From contig JAUJPF010000012.1 of NCBI GenBank assembly GCA_030447275.1, positions 1 to 64,000 on the forward strand: DNA of 64,000 nt, given 5' to 3'. Below the pieces are notes generated by a model. It had not been told where the DNA came from and did no database searches. It saw only the letters and a list, made by a program, of their open reading frames with translations. This document shows, one piece after another, positions 45,153 through 55,600 of the stretch. The position numbers were made by a program, and so were the translations under genes. This DNA comes from Solirubrobacteraceae bacterium. GTDB lineage: Bacteria; Actinomycetota; Thermoleophilia; Solirubrobacterales; Solirubrobacteraceae. Numbering within the stretch: the stretch's first letter is position 1; every line of letters begins with the position of its first letter.

Positions 45153-46422
45153 CCGCGGCGCGGTCGCCGCCGGCGTCGCGGCCGCGCTCGCGCTCGCGAT
45201 CGTGCTGCGGGTCGTCCGCGGCGACGCGCTGTGGAGCGCGGGCGAGGGGATCTACGGGCTGACCGCGCGCAGGCTCCTGGAGGGCGGCGACGTCTACGGC
45301 GAGATCGCCGCGGCGCAGCCTCCGCTGCACTTCCTGGCCGGCGCGGGGTTCCTCGCGATCGAGGACTCGATCGGCGGCCTGCGCGCCGGCGTCGGCCTCC
45401 TCCAGCTCGTGTCGGCGGGGCTCGCCGGCGCGATCGCCTGGCGGCTCACCGGGTCGCGCCTCGCGGCGACCGCCGCGCCGCCCGCGACGCTGCTCGCGCC
45501 GTGGAACGTCCACGAGCACGCGGTCTTCATCCCCGAGCACGTCGCCCTGCCGCTCCTGCTCGGGGCGGCGCTGCTGGCCGCGCGGGAGCGCACGGCGGTC
45601 GTCGCCGGCGTCCTCGCCGCGGCGGCGGTGGCGATCAAGCTCCCGCTCGTCCTCGCCGGGGTGGGGATCCTCGCGGGCGCGGCCGCCCGGCCGCGGTTCG
45701 CCGCCGGCGCCGTCGCGGCGGCCGCCGTGCTCGCCGCCGTCTTCGTCGCGGCGTTCGGCGCCGGCGAGTTGTGGGAGAACCTCGTCACCGCGCAGGCCGA
45801 CACCGGCGCGCGCGCACTCGACGACCTCGCCGGCGCGTACGGGCAGCTCGCCTGGAACCTCGCTCCGCTGCTGATGTGGGTGCCGTTCGCGGCACTCGCC
45901 CGCGGCGGCGCCGGTGCCGACCGGCGGCTGCTGGCGACGACGGCCGGCCTCTTCGCGGGCGTCGCGGCCACGCTGCTGACGCTCGCCAAGAACGGAACGG
46001 GCCTCTACGTCGCCGCGTCGGTCGAGGTCGCCGCGGTGCCGCTGGCCGCGGCGGGCGTCGTCGCCCTGCTGCGCCGCGGCCGGCGCCGCCCGCTCGTCGC
46101 GGCGGCGGCACTCGCCGCAGCCGCGCTGCGGCACGCCCCCTCGCACTCGGCGCGCGCGCCGCCCGCGCGCCCCCGCGCGCTCGGGCGCCCCCGCCCCACC
46201 AGCGGCTCCGCGGACCGCCCCACCGCGGAGGCGGACGCCCGGAGGGACGCCCCGGCGCGCGCCTGCCCGCCCGGAACGGCGTCCTCCGGCCCGTCGTTCG
46301 TGGCGCACGCCGCACGCCGCCGGATGCCGGGCGACCAGCCCGACACGTTCATCGTCGCGACCGCCGAGACGCACGCCGAGCTGCTGCGGCGCGTGGAGGC
46401 CGACGCCCGGCGCTGCCCGTAG
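45136..46422 (+). CDS. polytopic membrane protein, glycosyltransferase-like
   Basis: Multiple hydrophobic segments; ALWSAGEGIYGLTARRLLEGGDVYGEIAAAQPPLHFLAGA (GT39-like N-terminal loop). Confidence 0.75.
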   Translation: MSPRGSRGAVAAGVAAALALAIVLRVVRGDALWSAGEGIYGLTARRLLEGGDVYGEIAAAQPPLHFLAGAGFLAIEDSIGGLRAGVGLLQLVSAGLAGAIAWRLTGSRLAATAAPPATLLAPWNVHEHAVFIPEHVALPLLLGAALLAARERTAVVAGVLAAAAVAIKLPLVLAGVGILAGAAARPRFAAGAVAAAAVLAAVFVAAFGAGELWENLVTAQADTGARALDDLAGAYGQLAWNLAPLLMWVPFAALARGGAGADRRLLATTAGLFAGVAATLLTLAKNGTGLYVAASVEVAAVPLAAAGVVALLRRGRRRPLVAAAALAAAALRHAPSHSARAPPARPRALGRPRPTSGSADRPTAEADARRDAPARACPPGTASSGPSFVAHAARRRMPGDQPDTFIVATAETHAELLRRVEADARRCP

Positions 46423-46446
46423 CGAACGGCCCGTGGCCGCGAGCGG

Positions 46447-48183
46447 CTACATCCAGACCTCGACCAGGTTCGTCGCCCCCGGCTCCGGCCCCTCCGACAC
46501 CTTCGAGACGCCGGCCGGCAGAAGCGCCCGCGCCTCCTCCAGCGTCGCGACCTTGTGGCTGTCCCCGGGCAGCGTCTGCGCCGGGAGGATCAGCCACTCG
46601 CGCAGGACGTATCCGTCGGGGTGGTCGTCCGGGTGCTCGTAGATCGCGTACTGCTTGAGGGCCTTCTCGAGATCCTCCGGCTGCGGTCCGGCTTCCATGG
46701 CGCGCGCTCCCTCCTGCTCGATCCCGGCGAGCGACCGCAACGCACCGATCGACGGCGCGAAGAGGAACGCTCCCCCTGTCATGTGCACCCACGTCTCGTC
46801 GGGGCCCGCCGCGATCTTCACCTCGGGCGGGTCCCGGCGCAGGTCGACCTCGCGAGAGGCGCCGGCGGCCACCTGCCCGACGAGCATGTCGTGCCCGCCG
46901 CGACCCGACGGCGCGTTCGCGTTGTTCATCCAGTCCATTGCGAGGCGCCCGAACTGCACGCGGGCGCTCGTCATGTAGGCGAGGAAGACGAGCCCCCGGC
47001 CGCCGGGCGGCGGAGCCGCCTCGCCCTCGACGTAGGCGGTTCCGAAGGGCGCGCCGCGCCGCATGATGCGGCGCAGCTGCTCCTCCTTGTGCCCCGCGCG
47101 CGGGTTGACCTTCCGGATGTGCGCGCCGAGCGGGCACGCCTGGTCCATCGCGTCGTGGGTGAAGTCGAAGGCGTTCATGGCGACGGGGTCCTTGACGTCC
47201 GCGCCGGGCGGCGCGCTGAGCGGAAGGCCGTCGGGCCGGCGACCGACGACCAGCTCGGCCAGCGTCTCCGGCGTGAGCCCCGGGATCTCGTCGGCGCGCT
47301 CGGCCGCCCGCTTCGCACAGAACGCGCGGAAGGCCGGGACGTCCTGGGCGAGGCGACGGTAGACGAGGATCGACCCGTTGCGTGCGAACGCCGCCGCCGC
47401 GTCGTCGGCGGGCCGCGCCTCCAGCCCGCAGACACGCGGGTCGCCCTCGACCGGCATCGGGTAGCCGAACACGAACTCGCCGGGCCAGACGAGGTCCTGC
47501 TGGTTCGTCGTCTTCGGCTCCCCGCCGTCGTCGTCAGCGCGCCGGGCGTCGAACAGGGTTCCGTCGTCGCGTAGGCCCAGGGGCGCCGGCTGGGAGATGC
47601 CGTCGCGGAAGCCGAAGTGCTCCTTCGAGCCCTTCATGGGCAGCAGCCGCTCGAGGAACGGCTCGCCGTCGAGCCACGCGCGCGCCTGGCCGGTGAACCA
47701 CCCGACCACCTCCTCGGCCGCTCGGACGGTGCCGGCGGCGACGACGAGGAGGACGTCGACCGGCCGGTCCGGCCGCCCCACGACCCAGTCGCTGCCGCGC
47801 GCGCCGCCGCCCGCCGGACGCGGGTCGTGGAGGCCGCCCGCGCTCGCCATGCTCGGCGCGGCGAACCACGGGTCGTCGAACTCGACCGGCCGGCCGGCCG
47901 CCTCGAGCACCCGTCGCGAGAGCGCCAGCGCGACCCACGGCCCGGTCTCGACGCTGGACCACAGCCCACCCACCACGTCCCGCGCCGGGCGGCCCATGCG
48001 GGGCAGCAGCCGGCGGGTCGGCGTGACCATCTCCGCCCACCGGCCCGCGGTGCGCGCCGCCGCGGCCGGGTCGGCGGCGGTGTACGCGCCCAGCGCCTGC
48101 GGCGCGCCGCCGAAGCCGACGAGGACGTGGCCCTGGATCTCGTCGAGATCGAGCTCCGGCTCGCCCGGGAGCGGCCAGCTCAC
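46447..48183 (-). CDS. Dyp-type heme peroxidase
   Basis: GFRDGISQP (GxxDG), DQACPLGAHIRKVNPR proximal region, GLVFLAYMTSARVQFGRLAMDWMNNAN. Confidence 0.9.
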   Translation of the reverse strand: MSWPLPGEPELDLDEIQGHVLVGFGGAPQALGAYTAADPAAAARTAGRWAEMVTPTRRLLPRMGRPARDVVGGLWSSVETGPWVALALSRRVLEAAGRPVEFDDPWFAAPSMASAGGLHDPRPAGGGARGSDWVVGRPDRPVDVLLVVAAGTVRAAEEVVGWFTGQARAWLDGEPFLERLLPMKGSKEHFGFRDGISQPAPLGLRDDGTLFDARRADDDGGEPKTTNQQDLVWPGEFVFGYPMPVEGDPRVCGLEARPADDAAAAFARNGSILVYRRLAQDVPAFRAFCAKRAAERADEIPGLTPETLAELVVGRRPDGLPLSAPPGADVKDPVAMNAFDFTHDAMDQACPLGAHIRKVNPRAGHKEEQLRRIMRRGAPFGTAYVEGEAAPPPGGRGLVFLAYMTSARVQFGRLAMDWMNNANAPSGRGGHDMLVGQVAAGASREVDLRRDPPEVKIAAGPDETWVHMTGGAFLFAPSIGALRSLAGIEQEGARAMEAGPQPEDLEKALKQYAIYEHPDDHPDGYVLREWLILPAQTLPGDSHKVATLEEARALLPAGVSKVSEGPEPGATNLVEVWM

Positions 48184-49580
48184 GGCCGCCGGCGCGACAT
48201 CGTCGGCGCCTCCGCGACCGGCGCCGGTGCCGCGGCGCCCGTCCGCTTGAGGAGATCGGGGTAGGCGTCGACCTCGCCGGGACCGCAGCGCGGCCCGTCC
48301 TGCGCGCGGTAGCTGTCGAGCAGCGTCGTCCGGGTGTCGCGGCAGCAGCCGCCCCTGCATGCGATCGGGGGCACGACGACGCCCTCGGGCGCGTCCCACG
48401 TGTCGACGAGCAGGTGCATCCTGACGAGCTCGGCCAGCTGCGCCGGATGTTCGATCGCGTTGCCGTCGATCAGCATCTCGCCGAGAACGCCCTCCCCTTC
48501 CGGGACCTCGAGGTGCAGGCGCAGGATGCGCGACGTCTCCCGCGCGCTGATCGGGTCGGCGTCCTTGCCCCGCGTCGGCGTCCAATAGTCGCGCGGGGCG
48601 GACTCGCCATCCGGGTGCTGGAGCATGCCGTACGCGAAGTCGGCGATGTAGAGGCCGATCGGGTCGGTCAGCGTGAAGCGCTGCGGCTTCTCGGGGTCGG
48701 TGACCCCGAGGTAGGCGCCGGCGGCGATGTTCGGGTCGCTCGAGCGGGCGGGGTCGCCGGCGAGCGTGCAGCAGATCAGGCGCTTCGCGTCGTCGCCGTC
48801 GACGAGCTGGTCGTTCGCGTCCGCGCGCGGCAGCGCCGACGTCACCGCGAGGGTGACCTCCGCGGCCAGGTTGTTCGCGCGGTGCGAGAGGTGCACGATC
48901 CCGTTCTCGCGGTTGAACCGGTTGCGCGGATTGAGGTCGCCCTTGCGCACGAACGGCTCGACGCGGCCGTTGGGCAGCCGGAACCCGAGCGTCGCCGGCG
49001 CCTCGAGGTCCTCGGGCGTGATCGAGTCGTCGCCGGTGCAGTCGCGGTAGCGCTTCGCGACGTGCTCGCGCCCCTTGTCGCCCTGCCGGAAGAGGAACTG
49101 GAAGTAGTCCCAGCCCTCGCAGACGAAGGTGATCGAGCGCAGCACGCCGTCGACCTCGCGGGCGTGCCACTCGAGGTACTCGTCCTGACGGTCGCGCACG
49201 CGGCAGTCGATGTCGACCACCTCCCCGGTGTCGACGTCCACGATCGGCATGTCAGGTGCGCCGAACCCCCACCAGTCCTCGTGCCCGAGATGCTCGGCCT
49301 GTGCGAACCTCGCGTCGCCGCGGTACCGCTTGCCCACCGCCTCGGGGAAGCCGTCCCACTGCACGGGGGTCAGCGTCCGCTTGTGCGGCACCTCGACCCC
49401 GGGCGCCGCCGGGTTGACGTACGGGACCACCGACGCATCGGTGCCCTGAGGCAGCGCGGCCCGCATGTCGCGGAGCGACCCCTCGGCGAGGTCGTGGTGA
49501 TGCTTGTGCCACGCGTCGTGGATCTGCTGCGGCAGGTCCTCGTCGACCCAGCCGGGGGTGTGGAACCGCCAGTCGTCCAT
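48180..49580 (-). CDS. conserved hypothetical protein (466 aa), coupled to DyP
   Basis: Long ORF with GTGA overlap into the DyP gene; family not recognised. Confidence 0.7.
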   Translation of the reverse strand: MDDWRFHTPGWVDEDLPQQIHDAWHKHHHDLAEGSLRDMRAALPQGTDASVVPYVNPAAPGVEVPHKRTLTPVQWDGFPEAVGKRYRGDARFAQAEHLGHEDWWGFGAPDMPIVDVDTGEVVDIDCRVRDRQDEYLEWHAREVDGVLRSITFVCEGWDYFQFLFRQGDKGREHVAKRYRDCTGDDSITPEDLEAPATLGFRLPNGRVEPFVRKGDLNPRNRFNRENGIVHLSHRANNLAAEVTLAVTSALPRADANDQLVDGDDAKRLICCTLAGDPARSSDPNIAAGAYLGVTDPEKPQRFTLTDPIGLYIADFAYGMLQHPDGESAPRDYWTPTRGKDADPISARETSRILRLHLEVPEGEGVLGEMLIDGNAIEHPAQLAELVRMHLLVDTWDAPEGVVVPPIACRGGCCRDTRTTLLDSYRAQDGPRCGPGEVDAYPDLLKRTGAAAPAPVAEAPTMSRRRP

Positions 49581-49662
49581 GCCGGCGACACTAACTCAGC
49601 GCGGAGGAGGTTCCAACTGTTTCTAGTGCGTCGGCGGAAGCGTCTCCGGACCCTCCGCTGCG

Positions 49663-52600
49663 CTACGACATCGGCACCGTCAACCCGCTGACCTCCACCA
49701 GCGGGCGGGTCATCTGCGTGTCGTCGTTGGCGTAGACCGAGATGTCGAAGACATAGGCGTCGCCGGCGGCCGGGACGATCCCCTGCGTCGTCAGCCACGA
49801 CGCGGCCTGGGCGTCGGCGGTGGTGACGAACGTCGTCAGGTCGCTCGCCGCGTGCTGGGCGAGCGGCACGTAGAAGACCGGCAGCGGCGCGACGAGCCGA
49901 TCCGCTCCATTGCCGCCGCCGTTCCGGGCGGCGGCGAGCTCGCGCTCGTAGCGGCACAGCACGCGGAACTTGAACACCTGGTCGCCCTCTCCCCCGAGCA
50001 GCTGCTGGAGGGCCGCCGTCAGCCCGGCGGCGATCCCCGGGCCCGTCCCGACCGTGATCGGCGCGGCCGTCTCGAGCAGGGGCACCGCCGGGTTCGTGAA
50101 GCCGATCCACGACGTCTGGTAGACGAAGGACGGGTTGGTCGCCGTGTCGGGCACGAGCAGCGCGTTGCGCAGCACCGAGACGAGCACCTGACCCTGCTGC
50201 CACTGCACCGCGTCGCGCCCGAGCGGGGGCGGCTTCGTGCCCGCCTTGGCGATCGCCGAGCCCGGGAACACGAAGCGCGAAGCGCTGCGTCAGCGGCGCG
50301 AACGCCTTGACGCCCGCCGGGTAGGTGTAGCGCTGCGACTGCTGGTCGACGACGCCGCCCGCGGCGAGCTGCGTGTCGACGCCGTCGATCTCGACGAAGA
50401 TCGCGGGCCACGGGACGTCGTCGGCCGGCCCGTCGAACCGCTTGACGTCGACGCTCTCGAGGTAGGTCTCCGTCGCGTCGTAGGTCGTGTCGAGCGTGAA
50501 CTCGTGCGTCCGCGCGACGGCGTCGCCGAACGTCCCGCTCCCGGTCGAGAGCGCGGTGGCGAGCGCCTTCACCATGCCGGAGAACGCGTCGACCATCGCT
50601 GCGAGCCGCGCGTCCTGCGCCCCCGCGCCGAGCGCGGCGAGCGCCGAGACGTCGTGCTGCATCTCCGGCCACGCGACCGCGAACTGGGCCAGCGGCTGGA
50701 GCAGCGTCTGGGGCGACGCCGGCGCCGGCATCGACTCCCCCGGTGCGCCGAACGTGACCTGGAGGCGCATCTCGTCCTGGGCGCTCGCCTGGTGGTCGAC
50801 CGTCGCCTCGAGCTGCCACTGCTTGGCCTCGGCGATCGACTCGACCGGCCACGCCTCCGACGCCCACGTGGCCTGCGCGTCGAGCGCGCGCACGAGCGGG
50901 AGCTGCGGGTAGGAGCGCAGCGCGATCGGCACGTCGGTCTGGACGGCGTCGAGCTTCACCGCGCCGCCGAGCGCCTCGTGCTCGAGCGGCAGCGCGAACC
51001 GCAGCCAGTCCGACCCCTGGTAGCCGAGCGCGCCCGGCACGTCCTCGATCCTGAACTCGACCTCGTCGACCTTGAGGTCGAGCTCCAGGTACAGGTTGCG
51101 GTACCGCGCGTCGGCGCCGGTGGCGAACAGGAAGCTCGCGTACTGCTGCCCGTCGGCGAGCGGGACCTTCAGCGTCGACAGCGAGAAGTCCGGGATCGAC
51201 TGGAGCCCGTGGAGCGCCTGCGTCGTGGTGAAGATCGCCGTGCGCACGGCGACGTCGGGGTCGGCGGCGAACTCGCTCGCGGACGCGTACTCGAGCGCCG
51301 TCGCGACGTCGCCGATCGTCTCCGCGCCGGTCGTCGTGTACGACTTCGACTTCGACTGGTGCACGAACTTGACGTTCGGGGCGAGCGTCCCCGGCGCGTC
51401 CTGGTTGGCGACCGCCACGTCGCCGGGGTCGACGCCGAAGTACTGCGCCAGCGTCTCGAAGCTGTCCGAGCCCGTGGGGGTGCGGGCGACCTTGCCGAGC
51501 GCGAGGGCGGCCCCTCCGCGCAGGAGCGCGCCGCCCGTGACGGTGATCGTGCCCGCCTTCACCCCGCCGAGCAGCGCGGCCGGATCGACCTTCGGATCGA
51601 GCGCCGCTCCGACGGTGGCGAGCGAGTCGGTGTCGGTCACCGTGTACGACCCGCCCACGACGACCTTCGGCGTGAGGATCCCGCTGGCCCGGCCGATCGC
51701 CCCCGCGAGCGTCTCGAGGCTCACCGCGAACTGCGCGACGAGCGCCCCGATGTCGCCATCGGCGGGCACCTGGTAGGCGGGCGCGACCGGCTTGCCCGCG
51801 AGCCGCGGCGGGATCGGGTTCAGCGGCGAGAAGCAGGCGACGGGCGTGCCGGCGACGAGCACGCCGGCCGTCGTCGCCAGCTCCTCGGCGAGCGCGGCGG
51901 CCGTCGATGAGACCGCCCGCGCGACGCTCCGCAGCGTGTCGCTGCCGAGGACCTTGTACGAGGAGATCGTGATGCCCGGCGTCAGCAGGTTCGAGACGTC
52001 CTGCACCGCCGTGCCGACCGAGCCGGCATCGGTGGCGAAGAACGCCGCGAGCGACGCGAAGGTCTCGCCCGCCGCCGTCGGCCGGCTCAGCGGCACGAGG
52101 TCGAGCGCCTTGTCGTGGGCGAACAGCCCCTGACCCGGCGGGAGCTGGGTGACGCCGGCGAAGCCGACGGCGGCGGCGACGCCGGCGAGCGTGTCGCCGG
52201 CGACGATCGTGTGCGTGACGTTGCCGTTGGCCACGACCACGTCCGGGGCGAGGACATTGGCGACGTCGGCGAACGCCGTCGCGACGGCCTCGGGGCTCGG
52301 GCCGTAGGCGGTCGCGAGCTGCTGGAGGCTCTCGGGCGTCGCGCCGGTCGTGTGCGGCGGGCGGAACGGCGACGAGACCGCGACCGGGAACTGGATCACC
52401 GCGTCGGTCGTGTAGGCGGTGGCGAGCGAGACGAGCATACTCTGGCGCAGCGTCTCCCTGGCCTGGTCGAGCCCCGCCGGATCGTCGTCGACCAGGATCT
52501 CGTCGACCATCGCCGCGAGCTCGTCGGCGATCGTCTGCTTGGCCTCGACGATCTTGGTGAACGCGGCGGGGTTGACGGTCCACGCGCGGGCGGCGACCGC

Positions 52601-55600
52601 CGGCGACAGGAACAGGTCGATGGCCTCGAGCGCCATCCGCATCCAGGCGTCGATGTCGACCGACGAGAACGCCTTGCTCGTGGTCGAGGAGAGCGTGCCC
52701 GTGCTCGGCTGGTAGTCGCCGACGTCCGCGTCGCCGCTCTCGAGCTGCTGGCTCATCGGCCGCACCGCGTAGAAGCGCGGCGACGCCGGGTCGATCTGGA
52801 CCTGCGAGACGCCGGCGGCGCCGAAGTCGACGACCCACAGCCGCTTCGCGCCGTCGCCCGGCTTCGGACCGGTCGCGAGCTTCAGCCGGCGCTCGGCGTA
52901 CGCCGTCTCGAACGCCGCGGCGAAGACGTCGGGCCGGCCGTCGGGACCGAGGTTGGGCGCGAGCGGCGCCGTGTCCGACGCGACGGCGGCGATGTCGGTC
53001 GCCAGCGGGTCGACGAGCGAGGTGTCGCGCGCGATCGTGACCGAGGCGTCCAGCGGCGTGACCGGCGAGGCGACGTACGGCGCCGCCCGGCCGGCGCCCG
53101 CCGACACCTCGGGCGGCGGGACGAGCAGCCGCGCGCCGCTCGCGAACAGCGTGGCGTCGCCCTTGTACGCGGCGACGAGGTCGGAGAGCTGGATCGACGG
53201 GTCGAGCGCCTCGAGCTTGCGGACGATCGAGGCGAGCGTGTCGGTGGCGTGGGCGGTGACGGTCTTGCCGCCGACGGTGATCGCCTTGCCGTCGGGGACG
53301 AGCCCGGCCACCGCGCTGTTGGCCGTCGCGAGCTCGGACGTCAGGACGCCCATCGCCTGCGCGACGCCGTCGAGCGTGCGCCCCTCGACCGGCGGCGCCG
53401 TCCCCACGAAGAGCGCCCCGGGCGCGACGAGCCCGGCGAGCGCTGCGACGCCCGCGTCGCCGACGAGCGCCCCGGCGTTCGCGGCGCCGACCGCGGCGGC
53501 GACCGAGTCCAGCGTCGAGTCGGCGGTCGTCGTCGTCGTCTTCTGCCCGTAGGCGACGACGACGTCCGGCGCGAGCAGGCCCGGCATCGCGGCGTTGGCG
53601 GCGCCGAGCGTCGCGCCGTCGGTGGCGAAGGCCTCGACGACGTCGGCGAGCGTGGGCGTCGGCTTGGTCCCCATCGGCACGTACAGCGCGGCGCCGACAT
53701 TCGCGCCGAGGCTGACCGCTCCCGGCACCGCGAGGACGGCGCCGGTGGTGAACGGCAGCGTGGTGTTGGCTGCGGCCAGCTCGTCGACGCCGATGCCGAA
53801 GCGCGCCGCGATGCCGGTGAACGTGTCGCCGGGCTCGGCCGTGTAGGTGCTGGTCGAGATGCGCAGGGAGGTCGCCGGCGGGAAGACCCCGGTCGGTCCC
53901 GGCGCGGCGAGCCGCGCGAGCTGGTCGAGCGTGAAGCCCGGCAGCGAGCCGGCGAGCGACGACACCGTGTCGTTGGGCTGGACGACGTAGTCCGTGATCG
54001 CGAGCGTGACGCCGCCGGCCAGGATCGTCGCGTCCGCCGCGATCGCGCCGGCCAGCTCGACCAGGCCGATCGGGACCGACGCCCCTGCGGCCACCGCGGC
54101 CTCGAGGAGCTGGTCGAGGACGGCGAGCAGCGAGCCGTCGCCGGCGACGTTCACGCTCACGCCCTTGACCTCGACCCCGGCCCCGGCCGCGAGCAGGCCC
54201 GGCAGCTCGGCGTTGGCCAGCGCGAGGCTCGCGAGCGTGCAGTGCTCGCTCGTGGCGATGTCGCCGAGCTTCTCCCCCTTCACGACGGGGTGGGGGCGCA
54301 CGCCGGTGGCGTCGTTGGGCGTCGCCGGCACGGCGGCGATCGCGATCGGCACGCCGGTGGCGAGCAGCGGCGCGTTCGCGGAGGCGGCGGCGATCTCGGC
54401 GACGGACGTCGTGACGCCGTGGTCGGCGAACGCGGTGACGAGCGTGCCGAGCGTGTCGGTGGCGCCCACGGGGAGGGTGACGGACTTGATCGTGACCGTG
54501 CTGCCGGGGACCAGCATGTGCGGGGTGGCGGTGTTCGCGACGGCCACGGCGGCGATCGTCGTGCTCTGGAGCGCGGCGACGGTCGTGAACGTGTCGGCCG
54601 GGCGCAGCGCCGCGAGGTTCGCGCCGCGCGTCGTGTAGGTCCAGGTGGCGGTCGGCAGCACGGTCTGGGCGGCGAGCCCGGCGGTCTCGTTGTTGGTCAG
54701 CAGCGTGCCGACGCTGATCCCGGTGGCCGCGGCGATGGCGCCGAGCGTGTCGCTCGAGCGCACGGCGTAGTCGTGCGGGATGACGACGGCGGTGGTGGTG
54801 AGCTGCGTCACCTCCGCCGCGCCGTTGGCGGCCATGAGCTGCGCCGGCGTCACCGCGCTGTCGGCGGCGAGGCCGCCGAGCGTCTCCCCGCCCGCGGCGG
54901 TGTGCTCGAGCTGCTGCACCGACTGCGCCGCGCCGAGGTAGACGTAGGCCGCCGTGACGAACGTCTCGAGCGGGCGCTTCGCGGCGGCCCCGGAGACGAG
55001 CGACCCCTGCGCGGGCGGGTCGAGCGAGGTGTCGATCGAGCAGGTGACGTCAGGCCGGCTGAGCTGGTAGTGGACCTGGCCGTAGATGGACTGGTGCGCG
55101 GCCGCCGTGCGGACGGCCGAGGCGAAGAGGTTCGACGGGCTCGGGACGTACTTGTCGAGCCCCAGGTCGATCCGCACCGTGATGACCGCGGCGCCCGACG
55201 CCCCCGACACGTCGAAATGGCCGCTGGCGCCCGGCCACGCGCCGAGGCCGCGCAGCGCGTCGTAGTAGGCGACCGGCGCCTGCACGTGCGCGATCTCCGG
55301 GGTGGCGTCGATCTCGTTGCCGAACACGTCGCGGAACGAGAACGCGAGGTCGACGGACGTGCCCTTGAACGGACCGGTCGCCTTCGGGTCCTTCGCGACC
55401 CCCGCGTAGGGGTCGAGGCCGGCGGGCGGAAGCAGCGCCGGCAGGTCGGCCGGCGGCGGGGCCACGAGCTTGTAGACGGGGATCGTCTTCGTGTACTCCC
55501 ACACCCCCGTCCCGCCGCTCTTGGGACCCTCGGGCAGCGCGAGCGACGGCTGCTTGAAGCCGGTCCCCGTGAGCGTGAACGACAGCAGGCTGAACAGGCT

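Noticed and set aside
46120-46310. Pro/Arg/Ala-rich tail of the 45136-46422 membrane protein as a compensated frameshift
   Set aside because: The composition is odd, but the frame stays open and recovers a plausible C-terminus (RMPGDQPDTFIVATAETHAELLRRVEADARR); not enough evidence without homologues.
49370-49662. C-terminal extension of the giant ORF into the 48180-49580 gene
   Set aside because: Out-of-frame, low-complexity read-through after the frameshift; the natural stop is at 49663.
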